DNA of 7,454 nucleotides from an uncultured Clostridia bacterium (GCA_945936265.1 CAMETB010000070.1:1-7454); one strand, 5' to 3'. Shown: positions 1 through 5,699, counted from the first letter of the stretch. The notes: generated by a model from the letters alone, not told the origin. Numbers and translations are program-made.

Positions 1-1187
1 AACTCCTGCTCCTCGGAAAGCGCGGTACCCGTCATACCCGAGAGCTTTTTGTACATTCTGAAATAGTTCTGGAACGTTATCGTTGCTATCGTTCTGTTTT
101 CTCTTTGTATCTTTACCTTTTCCTTTGCCTCTATTGCCTGGTGAAGTCCGTCGGAGTATCTTCTACCGGGCATAAGACGACCCGTGAATGTATCTACTAT
201 TATTACCTGACCATCTTTTATTACATAGTCTGTATCTCTTTGCATGATACCATATGCCTTCAGAGCTTGCTGTATATGGTGATAAAGTTCGGAATTTTCA
301 GGTGCCGAAAGGTTTTCTATACCGAAAAACTGCTCCGCCTTTTCTATTCCGTATTTTGTAAGGGTTGCGCTCTTTGCTTTTTCGTCAACAATGTAGTCGG
401 CGATTATATCGTCGTGCTCTACCTTAAGGTCGAGCTCCTTGATGACGAATTTTTTAAGAGTGCGCACAAAGCTGTCGGCACGATCGTAAAGATCGGTTGA
501 TTTCTGCCCCGCGCCCGATATTATAAGAGGCGTTCTGGCTTCGTCTATAAGTATGGAGTCCACCTCATCAACGATGGCGAAGGCGTGGCCTCTCTGACAC
601 ATGTCCTCTTTGTAAATAACCATATTGTCACGAAGGTAGTCAAATCCGAATTCGTTGTTAGTACCATACGTTATGTCGCAGTTATATGCTTTGTGCTTTT
701 CTTCCCTTGTCTGTCCGTGGACTATAAGTCCCGTAGTAAGTCCGAGAAACTCGTGTACTCTTCCCATCTCCTCACAACCGAGGCGCGCAAGGTATTCGTT
801 TACCGTGACTATATGAACTCCCTCGCCTTTAAGAGCGTTTAAGTAAGACGGTAAAACGGCGACAAGCGTTTTACCCTCACCTGTTTTCATTTCGGCAATT
901 CTTCCCTGATGGAGCAGAACGCCGCACATAAGTTGAACGCGGAAGGGTCTTTTGCCGAGCACCCTTGTTGCCGCTTCTCTGACAAGCGCGTATGCCTCCG
1001 GCAAAATATCGTCAAGCGTTTCTCCGTTTGCAAGGCGGGCTCTGAACTCGTCAGTCATCCCTCTCATATCTGCGTCGCTCATGTCGGCAAAGCGAGGAGC
1101 AAGAGATTCTATTTTATCGACTATCGGTATAATTTTTTTAATCTGGTGATCACTGTAGGTTCCGAATATTTTTTGAATAAGTCCCAT
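1..1187 (-). CDS. secA: Protein translocase ATPase SecA, N-terminal part (partial)
   Basis: SecA is the cytoplasmic ATPase motor that pushes preproteins through the SecYEG channel. The 395 residues visible start at MGLIQKIFG and run off the left edge, so the second nucleotide-binding domain, the scaffold and the C-terminus are outside. Visible landmarks are the Q-motif region RPFRVQL (80-86), Walker A MKTGEGKT (100-107), the conserved TYGTNNEFGFDYLRDNM stretch (173-189), Walker B/DEAD-like DEVD (207-210) followed by IDEART, the preprotein cross-linking region (about 225-340), and GRRYSDGLHQAIEAKE with TITFQNYFR (341-376) ending in GMTGTALSEEQE. The usual VDEFTG reads VDTFTG here (331-336), a mild deviation. 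The start is set by the standard SecA N-terminus. The nearest Shine-Dalgarno-like sequence is unusually far (22 bases) from it. The gene is divergent from trmL. The family call is certain. Confidence 0.97.
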   Translation of the reverse strand, partial: MGLIQKIFGTYSDHQIKKIIPIVDKIESLAPRFADMSDADMRGMTDEFRARLANGETLDDILPEAYALVREAATRVLGKRPFRVQLMCGVLLHQGRIAEMKTGEGKTLVAVLPSYLNALKGEGVHIVTVNEYLARLGCEEMGRVHEFLGLTTGLIVHGQTREEKHKAYNCDITYGTNNEFGFDYLRDNMVIYKEDMCQRGHAFAIVDEVDSILIDEARTPLIISGAGQKSTDLYDRADSFVRTLKKFVIKELDLKVEHDDIIADYIVDEKAKSATLTKYGIEKAEQFFGIENLSAPENSELYHHIQQALKAYGIMQRDTDYVIKDGQVIIVDTFTGRLMPGRRYSDGLHQAIEAKEKVKIQRENRTIATITFQNYFRMYKKLSGMTGTALSEEQE

Positions 1188-1192
1188 TTTTA

Positions 1193-1210
1193 TTTTTTCG
1201 CAAAAAGCGT
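1193..1210 (+). repeat. 18-bp spacer repeat, copy 1 (next to secA start)
   Basis: The sequence ttttttcgcaaaaagcgt matches copy 2 at 16 of 18 positions and copy 3 at 16 of 18. The consensus is T6-CNC-A5-GCGT, with a T5/A5 dyad core. This copy lies between the secA start codon and its only Shine-Dalgarno-like sequence, so it would be in the secA mRNA leader. Confidence 0.5.
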
Positions 1211-1216
1211 CCTTCC
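1210..1216 (-). promoter_or_regulatory. Distant Shine-Dalgarno-like sequence of secA
   Basis: GGAAGGA on the minus strand is the only good ribosome binding site upstream of the secA ATG, but 22 bases separate them instead of the usual 5-10. Between the two lies CGC-TTTTT-GCG (positions 1209-1199), which could fold into a short hairpin and bring the site to about 11 bases from the start. No in-frame alternative start lies at the normal distance. Confidence 0.35.
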
Positions 1217-1232
1217 ATAGTTATACATTCTA

Positions 1233-1261
1233 ATTATACAATATAATGATCGGAATTTCTA
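1233..1261 (-). promoter_or_regulatory. Candidate sigma-A promoter for secA
   Basis: On the minus strand there is a perfect TATAAT at 1238-1233. A TAGAAA hexamer (4 of 6 to TTGACA) lies at 1261-1256, with 17-bp spacing. Transcription would start near 1226 and give a leader of about 40 bases that contains the GGAAGGA at 1216-1210. This is consensus matching by eye in an AT-rich spacer, so alternatives are possible. Confidence 0.4.
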
Positions 1262-1286
1262 TAGTTATTTAAAAATTTTCACATTG

Positions 1287-1304
1287 TTTTTTCCCAAAAA
1301 TCGT
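1287..1304 (+). repeat. 18-bp spacer repeat, copy 2
   Basis: The sequence ttttttcccaaaaatcgt is the second unit. It begins exactly 20 bp before copy 3, about two helical turns, on the same strand, so two sites would face the same side of the DNA. It lies immediately upstream of the candidate trmL -35 element. Confidence 0.5.
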
Positions 1305-1332
1305 TGTTTTTTTACAAAAAGCGTATTACAAT
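1304..1332 (+). promoter_or_regulatory. Candidate sigma-A promoter for trmL
   Basis: TTGTTT (1304-1309) and TACAAT (1327-1332, 5 of 6 to TATAAT) are separated by 17 bp. Transcription would start near 1339 and give a leader of about 40 bases. The -35 overlaps the end of repeat copy 2 and the start of copy 3. A TTGACA at 1362-1367 is too close to the gene and has no -10, so it was not used. Confidence 0.4.
1307..1324 (+). repeat. 18-bp spacer repeat, copy 3 (overlaps trmL promoter)
   Basis: The sequence tttttttacaaaaagcgt is the third unit. Its last ten bases (caaaaagcgt) are identical to those of copy 1. It covers part of the candidate trmL -35 hexamer and most of the spacer to the -10, the position expected of an operator. 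The match could also come from low-complexity T and A runs, but the shared GCGT tail argues against simple bias. Confidence 0.5.
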
Positions 1333-1380
1333 ATCTCTCGGAGCATGTTTTGCCCGAATTTTTGACAAAAGGAGTTTTTT

Positions 1381-1860
1381 ATGCTCAACATAGTTCTTCT
1401 CGAGCCCGAAATACCGCAGAATACGGGAAACATTGCGAGGACATGCGCATCAACGGGTTCAGTACTGCATATGATAAAGCCTCTCGGATTCAGAATAGAC
1501 GATGCAAAACTGAGACGTGCCGGCATGGATTACTGGTACAGCCTTGATATAAGATATTACGAAAATCTTGATGATTTCTTTTCAAAAAATCCGGATTGCG
1601 AATTTTATTGTTTCACAAAGAAGGCTTCTCACAGATATACAGATATAGAATACGGAGATAACGCATTTATGTTTTTCGGCAAGGAGAGCGTCGGATTACC
1701 GGAAGAGTTTCTCGAAAAGAATCGCCAAAGATGCGTGCGCATCCCGATGAAAGAGGGCTTTCGTTCACTTAATCAGTCAAACTCGGTGGCAATTGCCGCG
1801 TATGAATATTACCGTCAGAGAGATTTTGACGGTCTTTGCGACATAGGCGGAAGATTTTAA
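1381..1860 (+). CDS. trmL: tRNA (cytidine/uridine(34)-2'-O)-methyltransferase, TrmL/CspR family
   Basis: TrmL is a SPOUT-fold enzyme that transfers a methyl group from S-adenosylmethionine to the 2'-O of the wobble nucleotide of certain leucine tRNAs. The 159-residue length is typical of the minimal, dimeric TrmL/YibK/CspR proteins. Visible motifs are PEIPQNTGNIARTC (9-22), FGKESVGLPEEF (99-110) in the knot, and IPM (121-123) followed by RSLNQSNSVAIAAYE (128-142). The last is usually RSLNLSNS, so the glutamine is a small deviation. The start is supported by AAAAGGAG at 1367-1374, six bases upstream. The gene stands alone: it is divergent from secA and ends six bases before a strong terminator stem shared with the convergent cls. 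Family assignment is firm; the exact tRNA targets are inferred from relatives. Confidence 0.94.
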   Translation: MLNIVLLEPEIPQNTGNIARTCASTGSVLHMIKPLGFRIDDAKLRRAGMDYWYSLDIRYYENLDDFFSKNPDCEFYCFTKKASHRYTDIEYGDNAFMFFGKESVGLPEEFLEKNRQRCVRIPMKEGFRSLNQSNSVAIAAYEYYRQRDFDGLCDIGGRF

Positions 1861-1865
1861 CCGGA

Positions 1866-1906
1866 ATACAAAAATCACGGTATGCGAGATACCGTGATTT
1901 TTGTAT
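1866..1906. terminator. Bidirectional intrinsic terminator between trmL and cls
   Basis: A perfect 18-bp inverted repeat (arms 1866-1883 and 1889-1906) encloses a 5-base loop GCGAG. The arms read atacaaaaatcacggtat and its complement, so the distal stem contains A5/T5 tracts that give a T-run on either strand. The position six bases after the trmL stop and touching the cls stop codon (1908-1906) fits one terminator serving two convergent genes. Confidence 0.85.
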
Positions 1907-3408
1907 CAGAACATCGGCGCAACGGCTGCAAGAATTGCCCTGAAAATCTTTACAAAAATATTTGTCCTGCAAGCTTCTTTGTCGATTCTTATACAATCGA
2001 CAAGCATAGTGTTAAAGTCAGAAAGTGCCCCCTTTACGCCCTCGGATTTATACATCCACACGCCGCACTCAAAACTTAAATAAAAACTGCGATAATCGAA
2101 ATTTACGCTTCCCACCGTTGCGACGGTATCGTCGGCAACGACGATTTTGGAGTGATTGAATCCCCTCTTGTATTCGTAGACCTTAACTCCCGCTTCCACA
2201 AGGCGTGAATAATACGATTTCGTAACCTGATTTACTGTTTTTTTATCCGGTATATGAGGTAAAATTATCCTGACATCCACACCGCATTTTGCGGCGTTGG
2301 TTATAGTCGATAGCATCTCGTCGTCAACAACAAAATACGGAGTGCTTATATAGACATACTTCTTTGCCTTTGATATTATGTTCATGTAAATATTTTTGCC
2401 TATATATTCCGCATCTATCGGGCTGTCAGTGTACGGCTGATATATTCCCTCGTCAAACTGCTCGTATTCTTGCTTTTTTATCGACACTTCCTCGCCTGAA
2501 ACATATTTCCAGAGCGTTAAGAAGAACACTTCGAAATTATAAGTTGCCTCACCGTAAAGGGCTATTCCGCTATCCTTGAAATGACCGAACCTGCTACCTC
2601 TGTTTATATACTCGTCGGCCAGATTTATACCTCCGCAATACGCAACCTTTGAATCTATCGTGCATATTTTCCTGTGGTCGCGGTTGTTTTGAATTGCGGA
2701 TATTATAGGGACGAAAATATTGAATGCCTTTATTTTTATCCCGGCCTTTCTGAGCCTTTTTATTTCAGCCTTTCCGAGACGGTCCATACTGCCGACTCCG
2801 TCGTAAATAACTCTTACATCAACGCCTTTTGAAGCTTTATCTGCAAGTATATCGGCTATTTTACTCCACATATAACTCTCTTTTATTATGAAGTACTCCA
2901 TGTAGATAGTCTTTTGGGCGGATTTAAGATCCTCGAGCAGCGCTTCAAAATATGCCTCTCCGCCGGTAAAATATCTGCATCTTGTATTTCTGACAGGGGG
3001 TGAGTAAGAATATTTTCTTATATACTCCGACTGCATTTTTGCATATTCGTCATCAAAAGTCACATCATCCCCGCCGGAAAGATTATCCTTTATATCCTCT
3101 GTAATTTTGAGCATCTTTTTGCCCATTCTCGTCTTGAGGATACCGCCGCCGAGCATTATATACAGTGCCACGCCGAAAATAGGTACTGCCAGAAGAATAA
3201 TGATCCATGCAATCTTATACCCCGAATTTGTCTTCTTGTTTATTACGCCGATTGAAAATATAATAGCCAAGCCAAAGGAGATAAAATAGTAATAAACGAA
3301 AAGTTCATTGAAATACAGAAGTATCAGACAAATAATGACGAGCTGCAACAATATATTGAGTGCTGTCGCTATAAGTCTGTTTGTCTGTTTTTCATCAACC
3401 TTTTTCAT
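1906..3408 (-). CDS. cls: Cardiolipin synthase (two-HKD phospholipase D family)
   Basis: This membrane enzyme joins two phosphatidylglycerol molecules to give cardiolipin and glycerol. The 500-residue length fits bacterial Cls. The N-terminus has hydrophobic segments at about 12-33, 36-55 and 65-87, the last in a PLDc_N-like stretch (GYKIAWIIILLAVPIFGVAL). Two catalytic HxK(x)4D motifs follow: H245-K247-D252 in DHRKICTIDS, then GGINLADEY, and H419-K421-D426 in FNHSKIVVADD, then GSVNFDYRSF. The start is set by a strong GGAGGAAG at 3420-3413, four bases before the ATG. Only 40 bases separate it from dpaB, with no convincing terminator between them, so it may be read from the dpaAB transcript as well as from its own promoter, which I could not identify. 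It converges on trmL. The family is certain; several paralogues may exist in the genome. Confidence 0.95.
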   Translation of the reverse strand: MKKVDEKQTNRLIATALNILLQLVIICLILLYFNELFVYYYFISFGLAIIFSIGVINKKTNSGYKIAWIIILLAVPIFGVALYIMLGGGILKTRMGKKMLKITEDIKDNLSGGDDVTFDDEYAKMQSEYIRKYSYSPPVRNTRCRYFTGGEAYFEALLEDLKSAQKTIYMEYFIIKESYMWSKIADILADKASKGVDVRVIYDGVGSMDRLGKAEIKRLRKAGIKIKAFNIFVPIISAIQNNRDHRKICTIDSKVAYCGGINLADEYINRGSRFGHFKDSGIALYGEATYNFEVFFLTLWKYVSGEEVSIKKQEYEQFDEGIYQPYTDSPIDAEYIGKNIYMNIISKAKKYVYISTPYFVVDDEMLSTITNAAKCGVDVRIILPHIPDKKTVNQVTKSYYSRLVEAGVKVYEYKRGFNHSKIVVADDTVATVGSVNFDYRSFYLSFECGVWMYKSEGVKGALSDFNTMLVDCIRIDKEACRTNIFVKIFRAILAAVAPMF

Positions 3409-3412
3409 TTTA

Positions 3413-3420
3413 CTTCCTCC
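3413..3420 (-). promoter_or_regulatory. Strong ribosome binding site of cls
   Basis: GGAGGAAG on the minus strand, four bases before the cls ATG, decides the start. It is the best Shine-Dalgarno match among the genes in this window. Confidence 0.75.
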
Positions 3421-3448
3421 ACACGCGTATTTTAAAAATTCCGATTTT

Positions 3449-4009
3449 TTATATAAATAACGGTTGAATCTGTTTTGATTTCATTGCAAGATCGAGAGTT
3501 TTTTCAAGAAGAGAGAACTCTGAAACGAGAGAGTGCGGCTTTTTCTCGGGATCATCCTGATGAAGCGGAACAAAATATATGTGTTTTCTCTCGATTAAAG
3601 CGCTTATGTTCTGTAAATTTGCCGAAAGTGCATCGTTTGAGCAAAGGGCGATAACCGTCGGTCTGTCGGCTCTTAAATGTGCCTTTGAAGCCATTGTTAC
3701 GGCAGTATCGCTTATCCCTGCGGATATTTTTGCAAGCGTATTGCCGGTACAAGGACAGATAATCAGCGCATCAAGCGCAATTTTCGGTCCGAGCGGCTCG
3801 GCATCTTTTATAGTGTGAATTACTTTCTTTTGAGTGAGCGCCTCTACTGTATCAATAAGTTCGGATGCTCTGCCGAACCTTGTGTCTGTCGAATAGACAT
3901 TTTCGCTCATTATCGGCAAGATGTCATAGCCATGTGATATAAGTTTTTTAAGTTCCTCTATGCTCTTTTTGTGAGTACAGAAGGAACCGCAGAATGCGTA
4001 TCCTATCAT
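3449..4009 (-). CDS. dpaB: Dipicolinate synthase subunit B
   Basis: DpaB (SpoVFB) is the flavoprotein-like subunit of dipicolinate synthase. With DpaA it converts the lysine-pathway intermediate dihydroxytetrahydrodipicolinate to dipicolinic acid, which is stored with calcium in the spore core. The 186 residues are slightly fewer than in Bacillus subtilis (about 200). Recognisable family blocks are GSFCTHKKS (8-16), TRFGRASE (43-50), EPLGPKIALDALIICPCTGN (71-90), RPTVIALCSNDALSANLQN (116-134) and QDDPEKKPHSLV (151-162). The ATG overlaps the dpaA stop in an ATGA junction, and AAAGGAT at 4024-4018 lies 8 bases upstream, pointing to translational coupling and matched subunit amounts. No terminator was found before cls. 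Assignment is firm from both sequence and pairing with dpaA. Confidence 0.95.
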   Translation of the reverse strand: MIGYAFCGSFCTHKKSIEELKKLISHGYDILPIMSENVYSTDTRFGRASELIDTVEALTQKKVIHTIKDAEPLGPKIALDALIICPCTGNTLAKISAGISDTAVTMASKAHLRADRPTVIALCSNDALSANLQNISALIERKHIYFVPLHQDDPEKKPHSLVSEFSLLEKTLDLAMKSKQIQPLFI

Positions 4010-4773
4010 AGAGTTTCATCCTTTCCCGAAGCCATATCGGAAAGAACGCCGTATACCGTATCGAAAACTACCCGTCCGGCGCTTACCGGAAGTATTTTAC
4101 CGGGGAGCCCCGGCGCTTTTTCGGCGAAGGATTTATCTTCAAAACCTCCCGGAGAGGAAGCAAGTTCCATTGCAAACGTCGTGCCTCCGACCTTATCGGT
4201 AAGATACCCGGGAATTATAATTTCGGGAACGGTATTATATATAAAATCGTAATTATCTCCCGCTATGCTCTCTCTGCCCCGAAACACTGCGCCCGAAAGT
4301 TCAGCCTCGGAAATGCTTTCTTTGCGTCTTGCCCATACATAAACCGCGGCGCCGCAATTTTTAAGTTCCCTGCAGAGAAATTTTCCTATTCTGCCGTAAC
4401 CGATAACAAATGCGCGTTTACCGAAAAGCGATTCACCTGTGAGTTGTGAGGTCAATATTCTTGCCGCCTCAGCCGTAAGAAAAGCATTTTTCATTACAAA
4501 ACTCTTGTCTTTTGAGTAATCATATATGAATCCGCCGTAAAAGTTCTTTATGCGTTCTCCGTTACCGCAGAATACCGCCTTGACTCCGTTTTCTAAGGAA
4601 AATACAGTCTGAAGTTCTCTGTCGGACAATTCGTCTTTTACGGAAAGAATAATAACATCTGCCCCGTGAAAAGATGATGCGGATGAAATTTCACATTCGT
4701 ATCCGTTTCTGAGAAAGAGATCTCTTGTGGTTATATAGCGCTTATCGTCTGAGATAATACAAATTCTTTTCAT
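4006..4773 (-). CDS. dpaA: Dipicolinate synthase subunit A
   Basis: DpaA (SpoVFA) is the NAD(P)-binding dehydrogenase-like subunit of dipicolinate synthase and acts in the mother cell during spore maturation. From the chosen start MKRICIISDD the protein has 255 residues, shorter than the roughly 297 of B. subtilis, mainly through a reduced N-terminal domain. The Rossmann motif VIGYGRIGKF (123-132; G125, G127, G130) is followed by YNTVP (179-183), ELASSPGG (203-210) and APGLPGKILPVSAG (220-233), all family hallmarks. The frame stays open upstream to an ATG at 4866, but that one overlaps the end of trmB and has no ribosome binding site. The ATG at 4773 has GAAGGA six bases upstream (4785-4780). 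A possible sigma-K promoter precedes it. It overlaps dpaB by 4 bases. Confidence 0.94.
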   Translation of the reverse strand: MKRICIISDDKRYITTRDLFLRNGYECEISSASSFHGADVIILSVKDELSDRELQTVFSLENGVKAVFCGNGERIKNFYGGFIYDYSKDKSFVMKNAFLTAEAARILTSQLTGESLFGKRAFVIGYGRIGKFLCRELKNCGAAVYVWARRKESISEAELSGAVFRGRESIAGDNYDFIYNTVPEIIIPGYLTDKVGGTTFAMELASSPGGFEDKSFAEKAPGLPGKILPVSAGRVVFDTVYGVLSDMASGKDETL

Positions 4774-4780
4774 CGTTTTT

Positions 4781-4831
4781 CCTTCATACTTCGTTTTTGA
4801 GAATTTCTTCCCAATACACATATTATGAAGG
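4781..4831 (-). promoter_or_regulatory. Inverted repeat that could mask the dpaA ribosome binding site
   Basis: CCTTCATA (4831-4824) and TATGAAGG (4788-4781) are perfect 8-bp complements separated by 35 bases. The right arm includes most of the dpaA Shine-Dalgarno sequence. The left arm overlaps the candidate sigma-K -10, so it would be present only in RNA that reads through from trmB. The stem is short and its loop is long, so stability is uncertain. Confidence 0.35.
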
Positions 4832-4846
4832 CGCGGAATTTTGGTC
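4819..4846 (-). promoter_or_regulatory. Candidate sigma-K promoter of dpaAB
   Basis: On the minus strand GACC (4846-4843) and CATAATATG (4827-4819) resemble the mother-cell sigma-K pattern (AC, about 16 bp, CATAnnnTA). There is one mismatch in the -10 (TG for the final TA). Transcription would start near 4813, about 40 bases before the dpaA ATG. Known: spoVF is under sigma-K control in B. subtilis. That this site is used here is inference. Confidence 0.4.
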
Positions 4847-5587
4847 TTATTTATTATTTTCCGCAATAAGCATATTTATCTTAAAACCTTTTTCGGTGAA
4901 ATTACGCTCATACTCGGTTTCTATATTTGTTTTGTTCATATCCGACGAGTGAAGATCATATGTTGAATAAACTATTTTGAACGGTGATTTTTCAAACTGC
5001 TCAAGCGAGAAATCGAAAAGCCCCCTGTTATCTGTTTTGAAATATATTTTTCCTTTTTTTGAAAGTATTCTCGAATAAAGTTCGAGAAATGATATATAAG
5101 TAAGTCTGCGTTTTTCGTAGCCTTTTTTATCCCAAGGATCACAGAAATTTATAAATATTGCGTCTATAGAGGAATCGGGAAGTTTTGAGAGCATTTCCGC
5201 AGCGTCACCCACCGCGAAGCGTACATTTCCGAGATCATCGCCCGAAAAGTCAACCGGAGATGAGCCGAGCGGCACTATTATCGAATCGCTCTTTTTCCAG
5301 CCTCCGTTGGGTGCTAAGCATCCGAGACCCCTCGACTGCGCATATTTTTCAACGGCGACAACGCACACATCGGCTATTTTTTCTATTGCAAGATAGTTGT
5401 AATCTTTGTCTGCCTTTGATTTTTCCTTTATGAAATCGCCTTTGCCGCACCCTATTTCTATCCGCAAAGGATATGAATTTTTAAAAATCTCTTCCCTGTT
5501 TTCGACAAGGTTTACGGCATCGTTGCAGACAAGAGACGACAAAAGATACATTCTTTCGGCTCCGTGGCGCTTTTTTTTCATTCTCAT
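4847..5587 (-). CDS. trmB: tRNA (guanine-N7-)-methyltransferase
   Basis: TrmB methylates N7 of guanine 46 in the tRNA variable loop using S-adenosylmethionine. The chosen start MRMKKKRHGA matches the usual MRMR-type N-terminus and gives 246 residues. It has GGAG at 5602-5599, 11 bases upstream. The frame extends to an ATG at 5653 that adds a non-conserved hydrophobic stretch, so I reject that start. Visible are the SAM site RIEIGCGKGDF (42-52), AIEK (67-70), VGDA (126-129), INFCDPWDKKGYEKRRLTY (146-164), FKTDNRGLF (183-191) and TEYE (224-227). Two oddities stand out. About 30 extra residues lie between helix and strand at about 85-120 compared with B. subtilis TrmB, and the signature DPWPKK reads DPWDKK. 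The gene heads the trmB-dpaA-dpaB-cls series with no visible terminator after it. Confidence 0.94.
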   Translation of the reverse strand: MRMKKKRHGAERMYLLSSLVCNDAVNLVENREEIFKNSYPLRIEIGCGKGDFIKEKSKADKDYNYLAIEKIADVCVVAVEKYAQSRGLGCLAPNGGWKKSDSIIVPLGSSPVDFSGDDLGNVRFAVGDAAEMLSKLPDSSIDAIFINFCDPWDKKGYEKRRLTYISFLELYSRILSKKGKIYFKTDNRGLFDFSLEQFEKSPFKIVYSTYDLHSSDMNKTNIETEYERNFTEKGFKINMLIAENNK

Positions 5588-5633
5588 ATTGATATTTGCT
5601 CCGTTTTTTGTTAAAATAAAATTACGCAGAAGT

Positions 5634-5672
5634 ATTATAAAGTATTCTATCACACTTTTTGCGAAATTGCCA
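5634..5672 (-). promoter_or_regulatory. Candidate sigma-A promoter(s) for trmB
   Basis: The minus strand has TGATAGAAT (5652-5644), an extended -10 with one mismatch. A weak TGGCAA -35 lies at 5672-5667 with 17-bp spacing. A perfect TATAAT follows at 5639-5634 but has no good -35. Either would give a leader of roughly 40-50 bases. The first spacer contains a 12-bp core shared with the secA/trmL repeats. Confidence 0.35.
5652..5669 (-). repeat. Partial fourth copy of the spacer repeat
   Basis: The plus strand reads acactttttgcgaaattg, which matches the reverse complement of the secA/trmL repeat consensus at 14 of 18 positions. Its core ctttttgcgaaa (5655-5666) is identical over 12 bases to the reverse complement of copy 1. 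It sits in the other divergent spacer of the window, inside the candidate trmB promoter. A chance match in AT-rich DNA remains possible. Confidence 0.3.
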
Positions 5673-5699
5673 TATTTTTTTGGAATGAGGTAAAAATTT

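Noticed and set aside
105..1220. Plus-strand open frames (105-500, 585-842, 909-1220, 952-1149)
   Set aside because: They lie opposite secA, have cysteine- and tyrosine-rich nonsense translations and no family resemblance.
1362..1367. TTGACA as a -35 element for trmL
   Set aside because: A -10 would fall inside the coding sequence and none is present at the right spacing; the hexamer runs into the ribosome binding site.
3434..3449. AT-only stem AAAAAT-TCCG-ATTTTT as terminator after dpaB
   Set aside because: It has six A/T pairs only, overlaps the dpaB stop codon and is followed by AAAATACG with no T-run on the minus strand.
3579..4252. Plus-strand open frames opposite dpaB and dpaA (3579-3818, 3971-4252)
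   Set aside because: They are antisense to firmly identified genes and have no recognisable motif.
4774..4866. Longer dpaA start at 4866 adding 31 residues
   Set aside because: It overlaps the end of trmB, lacks a ribosome binding site and does not resemble the family N-terminus. The ATG at 4773 has GAAGGA six bases upstream and begins the Rossmann-like MKRICIISDD.
5608..5638. TTGTTA ... TATTAT as plus-strand promoter of the TSCPD-polA pair
   Set aside because: The spacing is 19 bp and the region overlaps the better minus-strand -10 elements. A promoter must exist in this spacer, but I cannot place it.
5588..5653. Longer trmB start at 5653 adding 22 residues
   Set aside because: The extension is not conserved in TrmB, covers the likely promoter -10 elements, and the MRM start at 5587 matches family proteins.
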